A program made the translations under genes and the position numbers. Under the pieces are notes generated by a model, which was not told where the DNA came from, did no database searches, and saw only the letters and a list, made by a program, of their open reading frames with translations. From NCBI GenBank assembly GCA_900540595.1, contig UQGL01000038.1, positions 1-19,860 on the forward strand: 19,860 nt of DNA. Reading direction: 5' to 3'. Source of the stretch: an uncultured Oscillospiraceae bacterium. Lineage in GTDB: Bacteria > Bacillota > Clostridia > Oscillospirales > Ruminococcaceae. This document shows, piece by piece, positions 12,040 through 19,814 of this stretch. Numbering within the stretch: position 1 is the first letter of the stretch; the number at the start of each line of letters is the position of its first letter.

Positions 12040-14646
12040 ATGCCCGACATCACCACCGAATATCTTGCCCTGCGCGATCAATATATCGAAGCCCGCTTTG
12101 CCCGGCTTAACGCGGTGCAGCGGCAGGCTGTGTTTGCCACCGAAGGCCCGCTGCTGATTCTGGCAGGTGCAGGCTCCGGCAAGACCACCGTGCTGGTCAA
12201 CCGCATCGCCAACATCATCCGCTTCGGCTCGGCCCACGGCAGCCGTGAGCTGCCCCGCCCTGTGACCGAGGCTGACCTCAACGACCTGCGCACTGCTGTG
12301 GCCAATGGCCGCGACCTTCCCCGGGAAACCGCCTATCTGGCCGTGCGCCCGGCCCGGCCGTGGAATGTGCTGGCCATCACCTTTACGAACAAGGCAGCAG
12401 GGGAGCTGAAGGAGCGTCTGCGCGCCATGCTGGGGGATACCCTCGGCGGCGATGTCAACGCCTCCACATTCCACTCTGCCTGCGTGCGGATGCTGCGCCG
12501 CGATGCCGAGCGCATCGGCTTTCCCAAAAGCTTTACGATCTATGATTCCGATGACCAGCAGCGTGTGATCAAGCAGATCTACAAGGATCTGATGATCGAT
12601 GATAAGTTCCTGCCTGTCAAGTCGGCCATTGCGCAGATCTCCTCCTTCAAGGATAAGCTGATGTCCGCCGAGGAGGTCGCCGGTGAGCCGTTTGCCAACA
12701 CCAAGGCACAGCTTATCTCCAAAATTTACACAGCCTACGCAGGCCGCCTGAAGACGGCGGGCGCGATGGATTTTGACGACCTGATTTTCCACACTGTCCG
12801 GCTGCTGCAAAACGATGCCGAGGCGCGGGAATACTACCAGAACCGCTTCCGCTATGTCGTTGTGGATGAGTATCAGGATACCAGTGTGGCCCAGTTCCAT
12901 CTGGTGCGGCTGCTTGCGGGCGGCACCAACAATGTCTGCGTTGTCGGCGATGACGACCAGTCCATCTATAAATTCCGCGGCGCTACGATCGAAAATATCC
13001 TGAATTTTGAGAAGGTGTTCAGTGGCGCCAAAACGATCCGGCTTGAGCAGAACTATCGCTCCACCGCGAATATTCTGAACGCCGCCAACAGCGTCATCAA
13101 AAATAATATGGGCCGCAAGGGCAAGACCCTCTGGACCGAGAGCGGAGACGGCGAAAAGGTCCACCACTACACGGCCACGAACGAACAGGACGAGGCCAGC
13201 CATATCGCCGATGTCATCGGCGAGCATCTGCGCGAGGGTGCGAGCCTGAAGGACCACGCCGTGCTCTACCGCATGAACGCTCAGTCCAACCCCATTGAAA
13301 CCTATTTCGCCCGTGCGGGCATCCCGTACCGCATCGTGGGCGGCCAGCGCTTCTTTGACCGCAAGGAGGTCAAGGACATCAACAGCTATCTGGCCGTCAT
13401 CGTCAACCCGCGCGATGATGTGCGGCTGCGCCGCATCATCAACGAGCCTGCGCGCAAAATAGGCATGACGACCATCGAAAAGATCGGCGAACTTGCCTCC
13501 GCTGCCGGTGTGCCGATGATGGAGATCATCGCCCATGTGCGGGACTACCCCGCACTGCAGCGCGCCTGTGCACCGCTGGAACGGTTCTATGAGATGTACC
13601 GCGAGCTTTGTGATCTCTCAATCAGCGAGCCGCTGGATGTGTTTGTCGGTGATGTTATCAAAAAGAGCGGCTATGAGGCCATGCTCAAGGCCATGAAGGA
13701 GGAGGGGGAGACCCGCCTCGAGAACCTGGGGCAGCTTGTCAGCTCGATCAAGACCTACGCAGACCAGAACGGTGAGGACGCGACCCTTGCCGGTTTCCTG
13801 GAGGAGGTCGCGCTGATCTCTGACCTCGACAGCTATGACAACGATGCCGACAGTGTGACAATGATGACGATCCACTCGGCCAAGGGTCTGGAATTTCCCT
13901 ATGTTTTTGTCATCGGCATGGAGGATGGCATCTTCCCCGGTGATATGGCCAAATACAACGAGGAGGACATGGAGGAGGAGCGCCGCCTTTGCTATGTGGC
14001 CATCACCCGCGCCAAAAAGGAGCTGTATCTCTCGTCCTCCCGCACACGGATGATCTTCGGCCAGACGCGCCGCAACCCGCCGTCCTCCTTCCTTGCGGAG
14101 ATCGACCCTGCGCTGCTGGACGAAACGCAGAGCCCGGAGCTGTCGAGCTATGGCGGCGGCTTCGGTGCCGGATACGGCAGCTACAGCACGAATGTGCCGG
14201 GCGGCCGCAGCGGCTACTCCGGCGCGTCCCGCGGCTACCTGAACAGTGAGTACAACGCCCGTCCGCGCGGCGGCTTCGGCGGCGGCTACAGCAGCGGCTT
14301 TGCCAGCGGCGGGCATGAAAGCCCCAACAGCTATGGCGGCCGCCATACGGTGCAAAGCACAGGCTTCGGCTCCGGCTACGGCCGCAGCCGCGGGGCCGGC
14401 AGCGCAGTCCCGGCCGGGGCGGGCACCTCCACACTGGCGGGCGCACCGTCCGCTGCAGCCCCCAAAAAGAAGGAGGCCGTCAGCTATGCGCCCGGCGATA
14501 TTGTGGAGCACCGCGTATTCGGCCGCGGCACGGTATTGAACGCAACGCCCATCGCGGGGGACTGCATCGTTGAAATTCAGTTCGACCGCGTAGGTGTCAA
14601 AAAAACAATGGCCAACTATGCGCCGCTGAAAAAGGTGGAGGAATGA
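12040..14646 (+). CDS. pcrA: PcrA/UvrD-type 3'-5' DNA helicase with enlarged linker
   Basis: This 868-residue superfamily 1A helicase serves repair and removal of obstacles to replication. Walker A is GAGSGKTT (43-50), motif Ia is ITFTNKAAGEL, motif II is DEYQDTS (from Asp276), motif III is GDDDQSIYKFRGA, motif IV is LEQNYRS, and later motifs are TIHSAKGLEF and CYVAITRAKKELYLS. Two features are unusual. A segment of about 45 residues (62-106) separates the strand after Walker A from motif Ia, where typical PcrA has under ten. A low-complexity Gly/Tyr/Ser/Arg stretch (about 704-807) precedes the C-terminal domain YAPGDIVEHRVFGRGTVL, which resembles the Tudor-like PcrA tail known to contact RNA polymerase. 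ATG 12040 is preferred (AAAGGA at 12028-12033); ATG 12025 in the same frame would add five residues, but its upstream GGGG is in a hairpin. The thyX start follows by 1 nt. Confidence 0.93.
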   Translation: MPDITTEYLALRDQYIEARFARLNAVQRQAVFATEGPLLILAGAGSGKTTVLVNRIANIIRFGSAHGSRELPRPVTEADLNDLRTAVANGRDLPRETAYLAVRPARPWNVLAITFTNKAAGELKERLRAMLGDTLGGDVNASTFHSACVRMLRRDAERIGFPKSFTIYDSDDQQRVIKQIYKDLMIDDKFLPVKSAIAQISSFKDKLMSAEEVAGEPFANTKAQLISKIYTAYAGRLKTAGAMDFDDLIFHTVRLLQNDAEAREYYQNRFRYVVVDEYQDTSVAQFHLVRLLAGGTNNVCVVGDDDQSIYKFRGATIENILNFEKVFSGAKTIRLEQNYRSTANILNAANSVIKNNMGRKGKTLWTESGDGEKVHHYTATNEQDEASHIADVIGEHLREGASLKDHAVLYRMNAQSNPIETYFARAGIPYRIVGGQRFFDRKEVKDINSYLAVIVNPRDDVRLRRIINEPARKIGMTTIEKIGELASAAGVPMMEIIAHVRDYPALQRACAPLERFYEMYRELCDLSISEPLDVFVGDVIKKSGYEAMLKAMKEEGETRLENLGQLVSSIKTYADQNGEDATLAGFLEEVALISDLDSYDNDADSVTMMTIHSAKGLEFPYVFVIGMEDGIFPGDMAKYNEEDMEEERRLCYVAITRAKKELYLSSSRTRMIFGQTRRNPPSSFLAEIDPALLDETQSPELSSYGGGFGAGYGSYSTNVPGGRSGYSGASRGYLNSEYNARPRGGFGGGYSSGFASGGHESPNSYGGRHTVQSTGFGSGYGRSRGAGSAVPAGAGTSTLAGAPSAAAPKKKEAVSYAPGDIVEHRVFGRGTVLNATPIAGDCIVEIQFDRVGVKKTMANYAPLKKVEE

Positions 14647-14647
14647 T

Positions 14648-15421
14648 ATGTTAGTTCAGCTCATTGCCCATACAAATGACCCCGAGAAAACGATTGCCGC
14701 GGCGGCGAAGCTTTGCTACTCGGACGCACATATTGAAACGCTGCTTGACGGTCTGACACCTGAAAAGACGGCGGCCTTCCTGCAAAAGCTGACGGATCTC
14801 GGCCATGCCAGCCCGATCGAGCATGCAAGCTTCACCTTTGGCATCGAGGGCGTGTCCCGCACCTTTTTGGCACAGGTAACACGCCACCGCATCGGCAGCT
14901 TCAGCGTCCAGAGTCAGCGCTATGTCCGGCTGGACGATTTCCGCTATGTCATCCCGCCGGAGATCGAGGCTATCCCTGAGGCCAAGGCGCAGTTCATCGC
15001 CTCGATGAATGAGGACGCCGAAAAGTATCTTGCGCTCGTCCGTACATTGGAGGATGCCCACACGGCACGCTTTATGGCCGAGGGTCTTACGGAAAAGGCC
15101 GCCCGCGCCAAGGCCTCCAAGCAGGCCAATGAGGATGCGCGCTTTGTGCTGCCTAATGCCTGTGAGACCAAGATGGTCATGACGATGAACTGCCGCAGCC
15201 TGCAGAATTTCTTCAATCTGCGCTGCTGCAACCGCGCCCAGTGGGAGATACGCGCTGTGGCCGATGAGATGCTGCGCCTTGTGCTGCCGCTGGCACCGCA
15301 TGTCTTTGCGGCGGCAGGCCCGCGCTGCCTGACCGGCCCCTGCCCGGAGGGCCGCATGTGCTGCGGCAAGCAGGCCGAGGTGCGCGAAAAATACGCGAAG
15401 CTCAAAGAGGAGGCAGTGTAA
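14648..15421 (+). CDS. thyX: Flavin-dependent thymidylate synthase
   Basis: This 257-residue enzyme makes dTMP from dUMP using methylene-tetrahydrofolate, FAD and NADPH. The defining ThyX motif RHR-x7-S is present as RHRIGSFSVQS (79-89), followed by QRY. Further family segments are SPIEHASFTFGIEGVSR near the N-terminus and NCRSLQNFFNLRCCNRAQWEIR, which binds substrate and flavin. A Cys-rich tail (GPRCLTGPCPEGRMCCGK) extends the chain; I recall similar tails in clostridial ThyX, and they could bind metal. ATG 14648 is 1 nt after the pcrA stop, with GGAGG inside the end of pcrA. Its own stop abuts the tmk start. Using ThyX implies no need for ThyA, though ThyA elsewhere cannot be excluded. Confidence 0.95.
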   Translation: MLVQLIAHTNDPEKTIAAAAKLCYSDAHIETLLDGLTPEKTAAFLQKLTDLGHASPIEHASFTFGIEGVSRTFLAQVTRHRIGSFSVQSQRYVRLDDFRYVIPPEIEAIPEAKAQFIASMNEDAEKYLALVRTLEDAHTARFMAEGLTEKAARAKASKQANEDARFVLPNACETKMVMTMNCRSLQNFFNLRCCNRAQWEIRAVADEMLRLVLPLAPHVFAAAGPRCLTGPCPEGRMCCGKQAEVREKYAKLKEEAV

Positions 15422-16096
15422 ATGGGGCAGCTTATCATTTTTGAGGGACTGGATGGCTCCGGCAAGGGGACCCAGACAAAATTGACGGCGCAGCGCCTGC
15501 AGCAGCAGGGGTACGATCTGCGGCAGATCACCTTTCCGGACTATGAAAGCGAGTCCTCGGCACTGGTCAGAATGTACCTTTCGGGTGCCTTCGGCGATAG
15601 GCCTGATGATGTGAACGCCTACGCGGCCTCCAGCTTTTATGCCGTGGACCGCTATGCCAGCTATAAAACCGGCTGGGGCGAGTTTTACCGGGAGGGCGGT
15701 TTGGTCCTATCAGACCGCTATACGACCTCCAATGCGGTGCATCAATGCTCCAAGCTGCCGCCGATGCACTGGGACGGCTTTCTGAACTGGCTGTTCGACT
15801 TTGAGTATAAGAAGTTTGGCATCCCCGCGCCGGACGCCGTGGTCTATCTGGCCGTTGATCCCGAGGTCTCCCAGCGGCTGATCACCGAGCGTTACCACGG
15901 TGATGAAAGCAAGCGTGATATTCAGGAGCGGGATGTCGAGTATCTGGCCCGCAGCCGCGCCGCCGCCGAGTATTGCGCCCGCACCCTCGGCTGGCACCGC
16001 ATCGAGTGTACCGTCAATGTCAACGGAACAAAGACGATGCGCCCGGTGGAGGAGATCAATGATGAGATACTTGCACAGCTGAAGACGGTCCTGTAA
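15422..16096 (+). CDS. tmk: Thymidylate kinase
   Basis: This 224-residue P-loop kinase phosphorylates dTMP to dTDP with ATP. FEGLDGSGKGTQ (residues 7-18) is the P-loop, SDRYTTSNAVHQ carries the DRY motif that binds the substrate phosphate, and RYHGDESKRDIQERDVEYL is the mobile lid region. It is slightly longer than common Tmk proteins because of the segment around HWDGFLNWLFDFEYKKFG. The P-loop ending GKGTQ rather than GKTT/S makes it somewhat divergent, but the thyX context supports the assignment. ATG 15422 immediately follows the thyX TAA with zero spacing, and GAGGAGG inside the thyX end is its ribosome binding site. ThyX makes the substrate of this enzyme, so the pair forms a compact dTTP supply unit. 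Confidence 0.9.
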   Translation: MGQLIIFEGLDGSGKGTQTKLTAQRLQQQGYDLRQITFPDYESESSALVRMYLSGAFGDRPDDVNAYAASSFYAVDRYASYKTGWGEFYREGGLVLSDRYTTSNAVHQCSKLPPMHWDGFLNWLFDFEYKKFGIPAPDAVVYLAVDPEVSQRLITERYHGDESKRDIQERDVEYLARSRAAAEYCARTLGWHRIECTVNVNGTKTMRPVEEINDEILAQLKTVL

Positions 16097-16169
16097 AACA
16101 GAACCGGCATTTCTCCGATATAAAAGAACTACGGTACAGAAATAAAAATTGACAAAAGAGGTGAGGCCC

Positions 16170-16991
16170 ATGCTGCGCAAGGCAACCGAAGAAGATCTGT
16201 CCGCGCTGGTGGCGCTGCGCTGCAAAGCGGCCGGCACCAACCGCGCCGATGCCGCAGGCTGGCTGCAGAATGTGGCAGGGCTTGAAAATATTCTGGTACT
16301 GGAAAAAAACGGCCAGCCCCCCGCAGCAATGCTGGCCGCCGTACCGGTCGGGTACGGCCAGCATCACGGCATCTGGCTTTGCGGGGCGGCGGGGGCACAG
16401 GGCGTGCCGCTGGACCGCCTGCTGCCCAAATTGATCGAAAGCTGTCTGCGTGCCTATGGGGCCAGCGGGTTTGACTTTGCCGTCATGACCTCCGATGGCA
16501 CCCAGAATGCGGAAACGCTCAAGGCACTCGGCTTTGCCGGGCAGCTGCCCCTGCGGCTGCTGCAGATCCCAATCCGCCGCGATCTGCTCGCACAGGCGGT
16601 GTTTGACAGCCTGACCGTACACAAGCTGGTCGAGATGCGCCATATCTACCAGCCCGGCTGCATTTGCCTGCCGGAGCAGGCGATGAATGAGATCATGACC
16701 CAGCTTTACCGCCGCGGGCTGACTGTGGTGTCCAACCGCCGCGGATACGGGTTATACTATACCAAGGGCGATACGCTGCAATTTCTGGAATTGCAGGCCG
16801 ATAACGACCACTGCGCCGACCTGCTGCTGCAGGCTGCGCGGGAAAAAACCGGTGCGCAGAATGCCCGCATCCTGCTTGCGGAGAACCAGACCCTGTATCT
16901 GGGGGCCGGACGCCGCTGCGGCTACGGCATGATCGCCTTTTTGGGCAGACCGTTCCCGACAACAGATGCGTATTTCAGGATGCTGTTGTGA
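16170..16991 (+). CDS. GNAT-like acetyltransferase family protein, substrate unknown
   Basis: This 273-residue protein opens with MLRKATEEDLSALVALRCKA, typical of the first strand and helix of GNAT N-acyltransferases. A central part with FAVMTSDGTQNAETLKALGFAG resembles the late GNAT strand and helix that end in LGF. I do not see a clean acetyl-CoA loop of the RxxGxG/A type, so activity is uncertain. The C-terminal half (after about residue 170) looks like a second, possibly degenerate GNAT-like domain. ATG 16170 has a Gly-rich binding site (GAGGTGAGG) directly upstream; an in-frame TTG at 16149 lies before that site and is rejected. It follows tmk by 73 bp with no terminator, so it may be read with the pcrA-thyX-tmk unit. 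Substrate unknown. Confidence 0.6.
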   Translation: MLRKATEEDLSALVALRCKAAGTNRADAAGWLQNVAGLENILVLEKNGQPPAAMLAAVPVGYGQHHGIWLCGAAGAQGVPLDRLLPKLIESCLRAYGASGFDFAVMTSDGTQNAETLKALGFAGQLPLRLLQIPIRRDLLAQAVFDSLTVHKLVEMRHIYQPGCICLPEQAMNEIMTQLYRRGLTVVSNRRGYGLYYTKGDTLQFLELQADNDHCADLLLQAAREKTGAQNARILLAENQTLYLGAGRRCGYGMIAFLGRPFPTTDAYFRMLL

Positions 16992-17040
16992 CCGCTGAAT
17001 CAAAAACCATCAACAGGAAACACAAAGTTAGGAGTATCCC

Positions 17041-18369
17041 ATGAGGATCAATCGTTCAAATCCGGAACCGTCCGGGGCCCAGCAGCCCGCCGTACAGCCG
17101 CAGACTGCTGCCCCGCAGCAGCCGGCCCCCCGCCGCGAGGAGCCGCGTCAGGAGCCGCCGAAGCCAAAAAAAGAAAAGCCTAAAAAACGCCCCGAGCCCG
17201 AGGAATACGAGGCGTATGAGGAGGACGAGGAGGAAAAGCCCCGCCGCCGTTTTCCGGTCGGCTGCCTGATCGTGCTTGTGATTTTGGCGCTGGTCGGCTT
17301 CGGCGGATATAAGGTGTCCCAGTTCTACGCCGAGCTGGACGGTCAGGGAACGCTGGGCGAGGTACAGACTATCACCGTGCCGGAGGGCTCCTCCGTGTCC
17401 AGCATTGCCACGCAGCTCAAGGATTCCGGCATTATCCAGTATGACTGGCTGTTCAAGCAGTATGTCAAGTACAGCGGCAAGGCCGGGGAGATCCAGTACG
17501 GCAGCTTTGAGGTCCAGTCCGGCATGGCCTACAACGAGATCATCAAGGCCCTGTCCGTTGTGACCCGCCGTCCCACCGTCAATGTGACGATCCCCGAGGG
17601 CACGACCGCTGTGGGCGTGGCCCAGATCTTTGTCGATGCCGGCCTTGTGGAGGATGTGGACACCTTCCTGTCCTGCGCCAACGGCACCGATGGCTCGGAC
17701 TGGAGCCAGTATGATTTCTGGAACGCTATCCCGGACAATGGCCGCCTGATGAAGTGCGAGGGGTACCTGTTCCCTGACACCTACAACCTCTATGCTGATG
17801 AGAGCGTCTATTACTATGTGAACCAGCTCTACGGTGAGTTTGACGCCAAGACAGCAGATTTGGCCGATACCATCGCCGCCAAGGGCACCAGCCTTGACGA
17901 TGTTGTGAAGCTGGCCAGCTTCATTCAGGAGGAGGCCGGCCTTGCCAGCGAGGATCCCAAGGTCAGCGCCTGCTTCCACAACCGTCTTGAATCGTCTGAC
18001 CCGCAGTGGGCGGAGCACAAGCTGGAATCCAACGCTTCGAGCTATATTATGCAGGACCGTGAGAACAACTATCTCTGGAACTCTCCGACTGCCGAGTATT
18101 TCGGCTGGCCGGAGCAGGGAGCTATCCCGGAGGATGTGCTGGCTCTCTATGACACCTACGCCATCAGCGGCCTGCCCGCAGGCCCCATTTCCTGCCCGGG
18201 CTATGCCGCCATTGAGGCAGCGCTGAACCCCGACCAGCAGTATCTGGACGAAGGATACTACTTCTTCGTCACGGGCCACCCTGACACCGATGTGGCCGGG
18301 CAGTATTTCTACGCCAAGACTGCGGACGAGCATTACCAGAACTGCGTCAAGGCAGGCTGGGCCTCGTAA
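17041..18369 (+). CDS. mltG: Endolytic murein transglycosylase MltG
   Basis: This 442-residue membrane-anchored enzyme cuts nascent peptidoglycan strands inside the cell-wall layer and is thought to end glycan polymerisation. A long Pro/Glu/Lys/Gln-rich cytoplasmic region (1-70) precedes one membrane helix (about 73-90). A LysM-like strand region (ITVPEGSSVSSIATQL) follows, then the YceG catalytic domain. ECEGYLFPDTY-type context is present as CEGYLFPDTYNL. LASFIQEEAG aligns with the E. coli active-site segment (Glu218); the matching residue is Glu298. Other family phrases are FHNRL and SGLPAGPISCPGYAAIEAALNP. The first 70 residues are longer and more charged than in many MltG proteins. TTAGGAG precedes ATG 17041. 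The hairpin at 18393-18414 follows. Confidence 0.93.
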   Translation: MRINRSNPEPSGAQQPAVQPQTAAPQQPAPRREEPRQEPPKPKKEKPKKRPEPEEYEAYEEDEEEKPRRRFPVGCLIVLVILALVGFGGYKVSQFYAELDGQGTLGEVQTITVPEGSSVSSIATQLKDSGIIQYDWLFKQYVKYSGKAGEIQYGSFEVQSGMAYNEIIKALSVVTRRPTVNVTIPEGTTAVGVAQIFVDAGLVEDVDTFLSCANGTDGSDWSQYDFWNAIPDNGRLMKCEGYLFPDTYNLYADESVYYYVNQLYGEFDAKTADLADTIAAKGTSLDDVVKLASFIQEEAGLASEDPKVSACFHNRLESSDPQWAEHKLESNASSYIMQDRENNYLWNSPTAEYFGWPEQGAIPEDVLALYDTYAISGLPAGPISCPGYAAIEAALNPDQQYLDEGYYFFVTGHPDTDVAGQYFYAKTADEHYQNCVKAGWAS

Positions 18370-18392
18370 AGCCCGCAGCTGCCTTTCACGAC

Positions 18393-18414
18393 AGGGCCGG
18401 GCATCCCCGGCCCT
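18393..18414 (+). promoter_or_regulatory. GC-rich hairpin in the mltG-U32 spacer
   Basis: AGGGCCGGG (18393-18401), loop CATC and CCCGGCCCT (18406-18414) form a perfect 9-bp stem. No T-run follows, so it is not a standard terminator. It lies 35 bp before the U32 start and could stabilise the mltG 3' end, pause polymerase, or modulate the downstream gene. Confidence 0.6.
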
Positions 18415-18449
18415 TACGGGTGAATCATGTAAAAACGGAGGAATCATCA

Positions 18450-19682
18450 ATGCTGCAGCAACCGGAACTGCTGGCCCCTGCGGGCAGCCTGGAGACCCTG
18501 AAATATGCTGTGATGTACGGCGCTGACGCCGTTTACTGCGCCCTGCCGGAATTTGGTATGCGCGCGGCCCCTGTAAACCTGACGGTAGGGGAGCTGCGCG
18601 AGGGCTGCATCTTTGCCCATGTCCGCGGCAAAAAGGTCTATCTGACCCTTAACACCCTGCCGACCAATGAGGAACTGTCCAAGCTGCCGCAGTATATACA
18701 GGATGCCGCAGAGGCCGGTGTGGATGCCTTTATCATCGCCGATCTGGGTGTGCTGGCGCTGGCCAAAAAATACGCCCCGCAGGTGGAGCGCCATGTCTCG
18801 ACCCAGGCGGGCATTACGAACTATGAGGCGGCTAAGGTTTGTTATGAGCTGGGTGCCAAGCGCGTTGTCCTTGCGCGGGAGCTGCCGCTTACCGAGATTG
18901 CCCAGATACGCGACAACTGCCCGCCTGATCTGGAACTGGAGGCCTTTGTCCACGGCGCTATGTGCATGAGTGTGTCGGGCCGCTGCCTTCTGTCCAGTTA
19001 TATGGCCGGCCGCAGCGGCAACCGCGGCGAGTGCGCCCAGCCCTGCCGCTGGAAGTATAATCTGGTGGAGGAGCATCGCCCCGGCCAGTGCATGGAGATC
19101 GGGGAGACACCCGACAACGGCAGCTACATCCTGAATGCCAATGATCTTTGCACCGCTCCGTTCATTGACCTGATCTGCAAGGCGGGTGTTGACTCACTGA
19201 AGATCGAGGGGCGTGCCAAGACCTTCTACTATGTGGCCTCCGTGGTCAGTGCCTACCGCCGCGCGCTGGACACCTTCCTTGCTGATCCGTACAATGATAA
19301 CTTTGAACTGCCCGATGCGGTCATCGAGGAGCTGAACCGTACAAGCCACCGCCACTATTCGCCGGGCTTCTACTTTGGCAAGGAGCAGGCCCAGCAGACG
19401 CCCAGCCACACCTATGTGCGCGACTGGGATTTCATCGGCACGGTGGAAAGCTGGGAAAACGGCATTGCCCACTGTACCCAGCGCGGTAAGTTCACAGCAG
19501 GGGACAGCATCGAAATTCTGCAGCCTGACGGCAGCGTCATTCCGCTGGCACCCGCCTGGATCGAAAACGCCGACGGCGAGCGCGTGGACGCCACCCCGCA
19601 TCCCATGATGCAGTACACCATCCCCTGTGAGGCCCCCCTGATGCCCTACAGCCTGATCCGTATGCAGAAAAAGGCGGAGTGA
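18450..19682 (+). CDS. U32 family protein, probable tRNA uridine-34 hydroxylation (TrhP-like)
   Basis: This 410-residue protein belongs to the U32 'peptidase' family. Members in Bacillus and E. coli (YrrN/YrrO, YegQ) act in forming 5-hydroxyuridine at the tRNA wobble position using prephenate rather than cutting protein. The signature EAFVHGAMCMSVSGRC spans 164-179. Cysteines 172, 179, 195 and 234 have nearly the spacing of the four iron-sulfur ligands of UbiU, another U32 protein, so a [4Fe-4S] cluster is likely. The N-terminal ELLAPAGSLETLKYAV is also typical. ATG 18450 has GGAGG at 18437-18441; a GTG 30 bp upstream is in frame but unsupported. B. subtilis also places U32 genes close to mltG (yrrL), with the methyltransferase gene trmR between; that gene is absent here. 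RlhA- or collagenase-like roles are alternatives. Confidence 0.85.
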   Translation: MLQQPELLAPAGSLETLKYAVMYGADAVYCALPEFGMRAAPVNLTVGELREGCIFAHVRGKKVYLTLNTLPTNEELSKLPQYIQDAAEAGVDAFIIADLGVLALAKKYAPQVERHVSTQAGITNYEAAKVCYELGAKRVVLARELPLTEIAQIRDNCPPDLELEAFVHGAMCMSVSGRCLLSSYMAGRSGNRGECAQPCRWKYNLVEEHRPGQCMEIGETPDNGSYILNANDLCTAPFIDLICKAGVDSLKIEGRAKTFYYVASVVSAYRRALDTFLADPYNDNFELPDAVIEELNRTSHRHYSPGFYFGKEQAQQTPSHTYVRDWDFIGTVESWENGIAHCTQRGKFTAGDSIEILQPDGSVIPLAPAWIENADGERVDATPHPMMQYTIPCEAPLMPYSLIRMQKKAE

Positions 19683-19730
19683 AGCCGAAATTATCTGCGA
19701 AAAAATAATTTAAAAATCTGCAAAAATCGC

Positions 19731-19759
19731 TTGACTTTTTGCAGAACATCCCTTATAAT
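19731..19759 (+). promoter_or_regulatory. Strong promoter of the tRNA-Asp transcript
   Basis: TTGACT (19731-19736), 17 bp, TATAAT (19754-19759), preceded by an AT-rich stretch (19692-19727) like an UP element. The leader of about 48 nt holds a 12-nt palindrome GCCTTGCAAGGC. I see no terminator between the U32 stop and this promoter. Confidence 0.85.
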
Positions 19760-19814
19760 AGTTCCTGCGATGGTCGTGAGGCAGACGCCTTGCAAGGCCG
19801 CGCAGGCTGGGTAT

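Noticed and set aside
11935..13536. Long minus-strand frame opposite pcrA (about 530 codons)
   Set aside because: The plus strand shows all helicase motifs. The minus translation is low-complexity, with no ribosome binding site or promoter that I could see.
17056..18450. Minus-strand frame opposite mltG (about 460 codons)
   Set aside because: Shadow of mltG; its C-terminal Leu/Arg run is just the complement of the Lys/Glu-rich MltG N-terminus.
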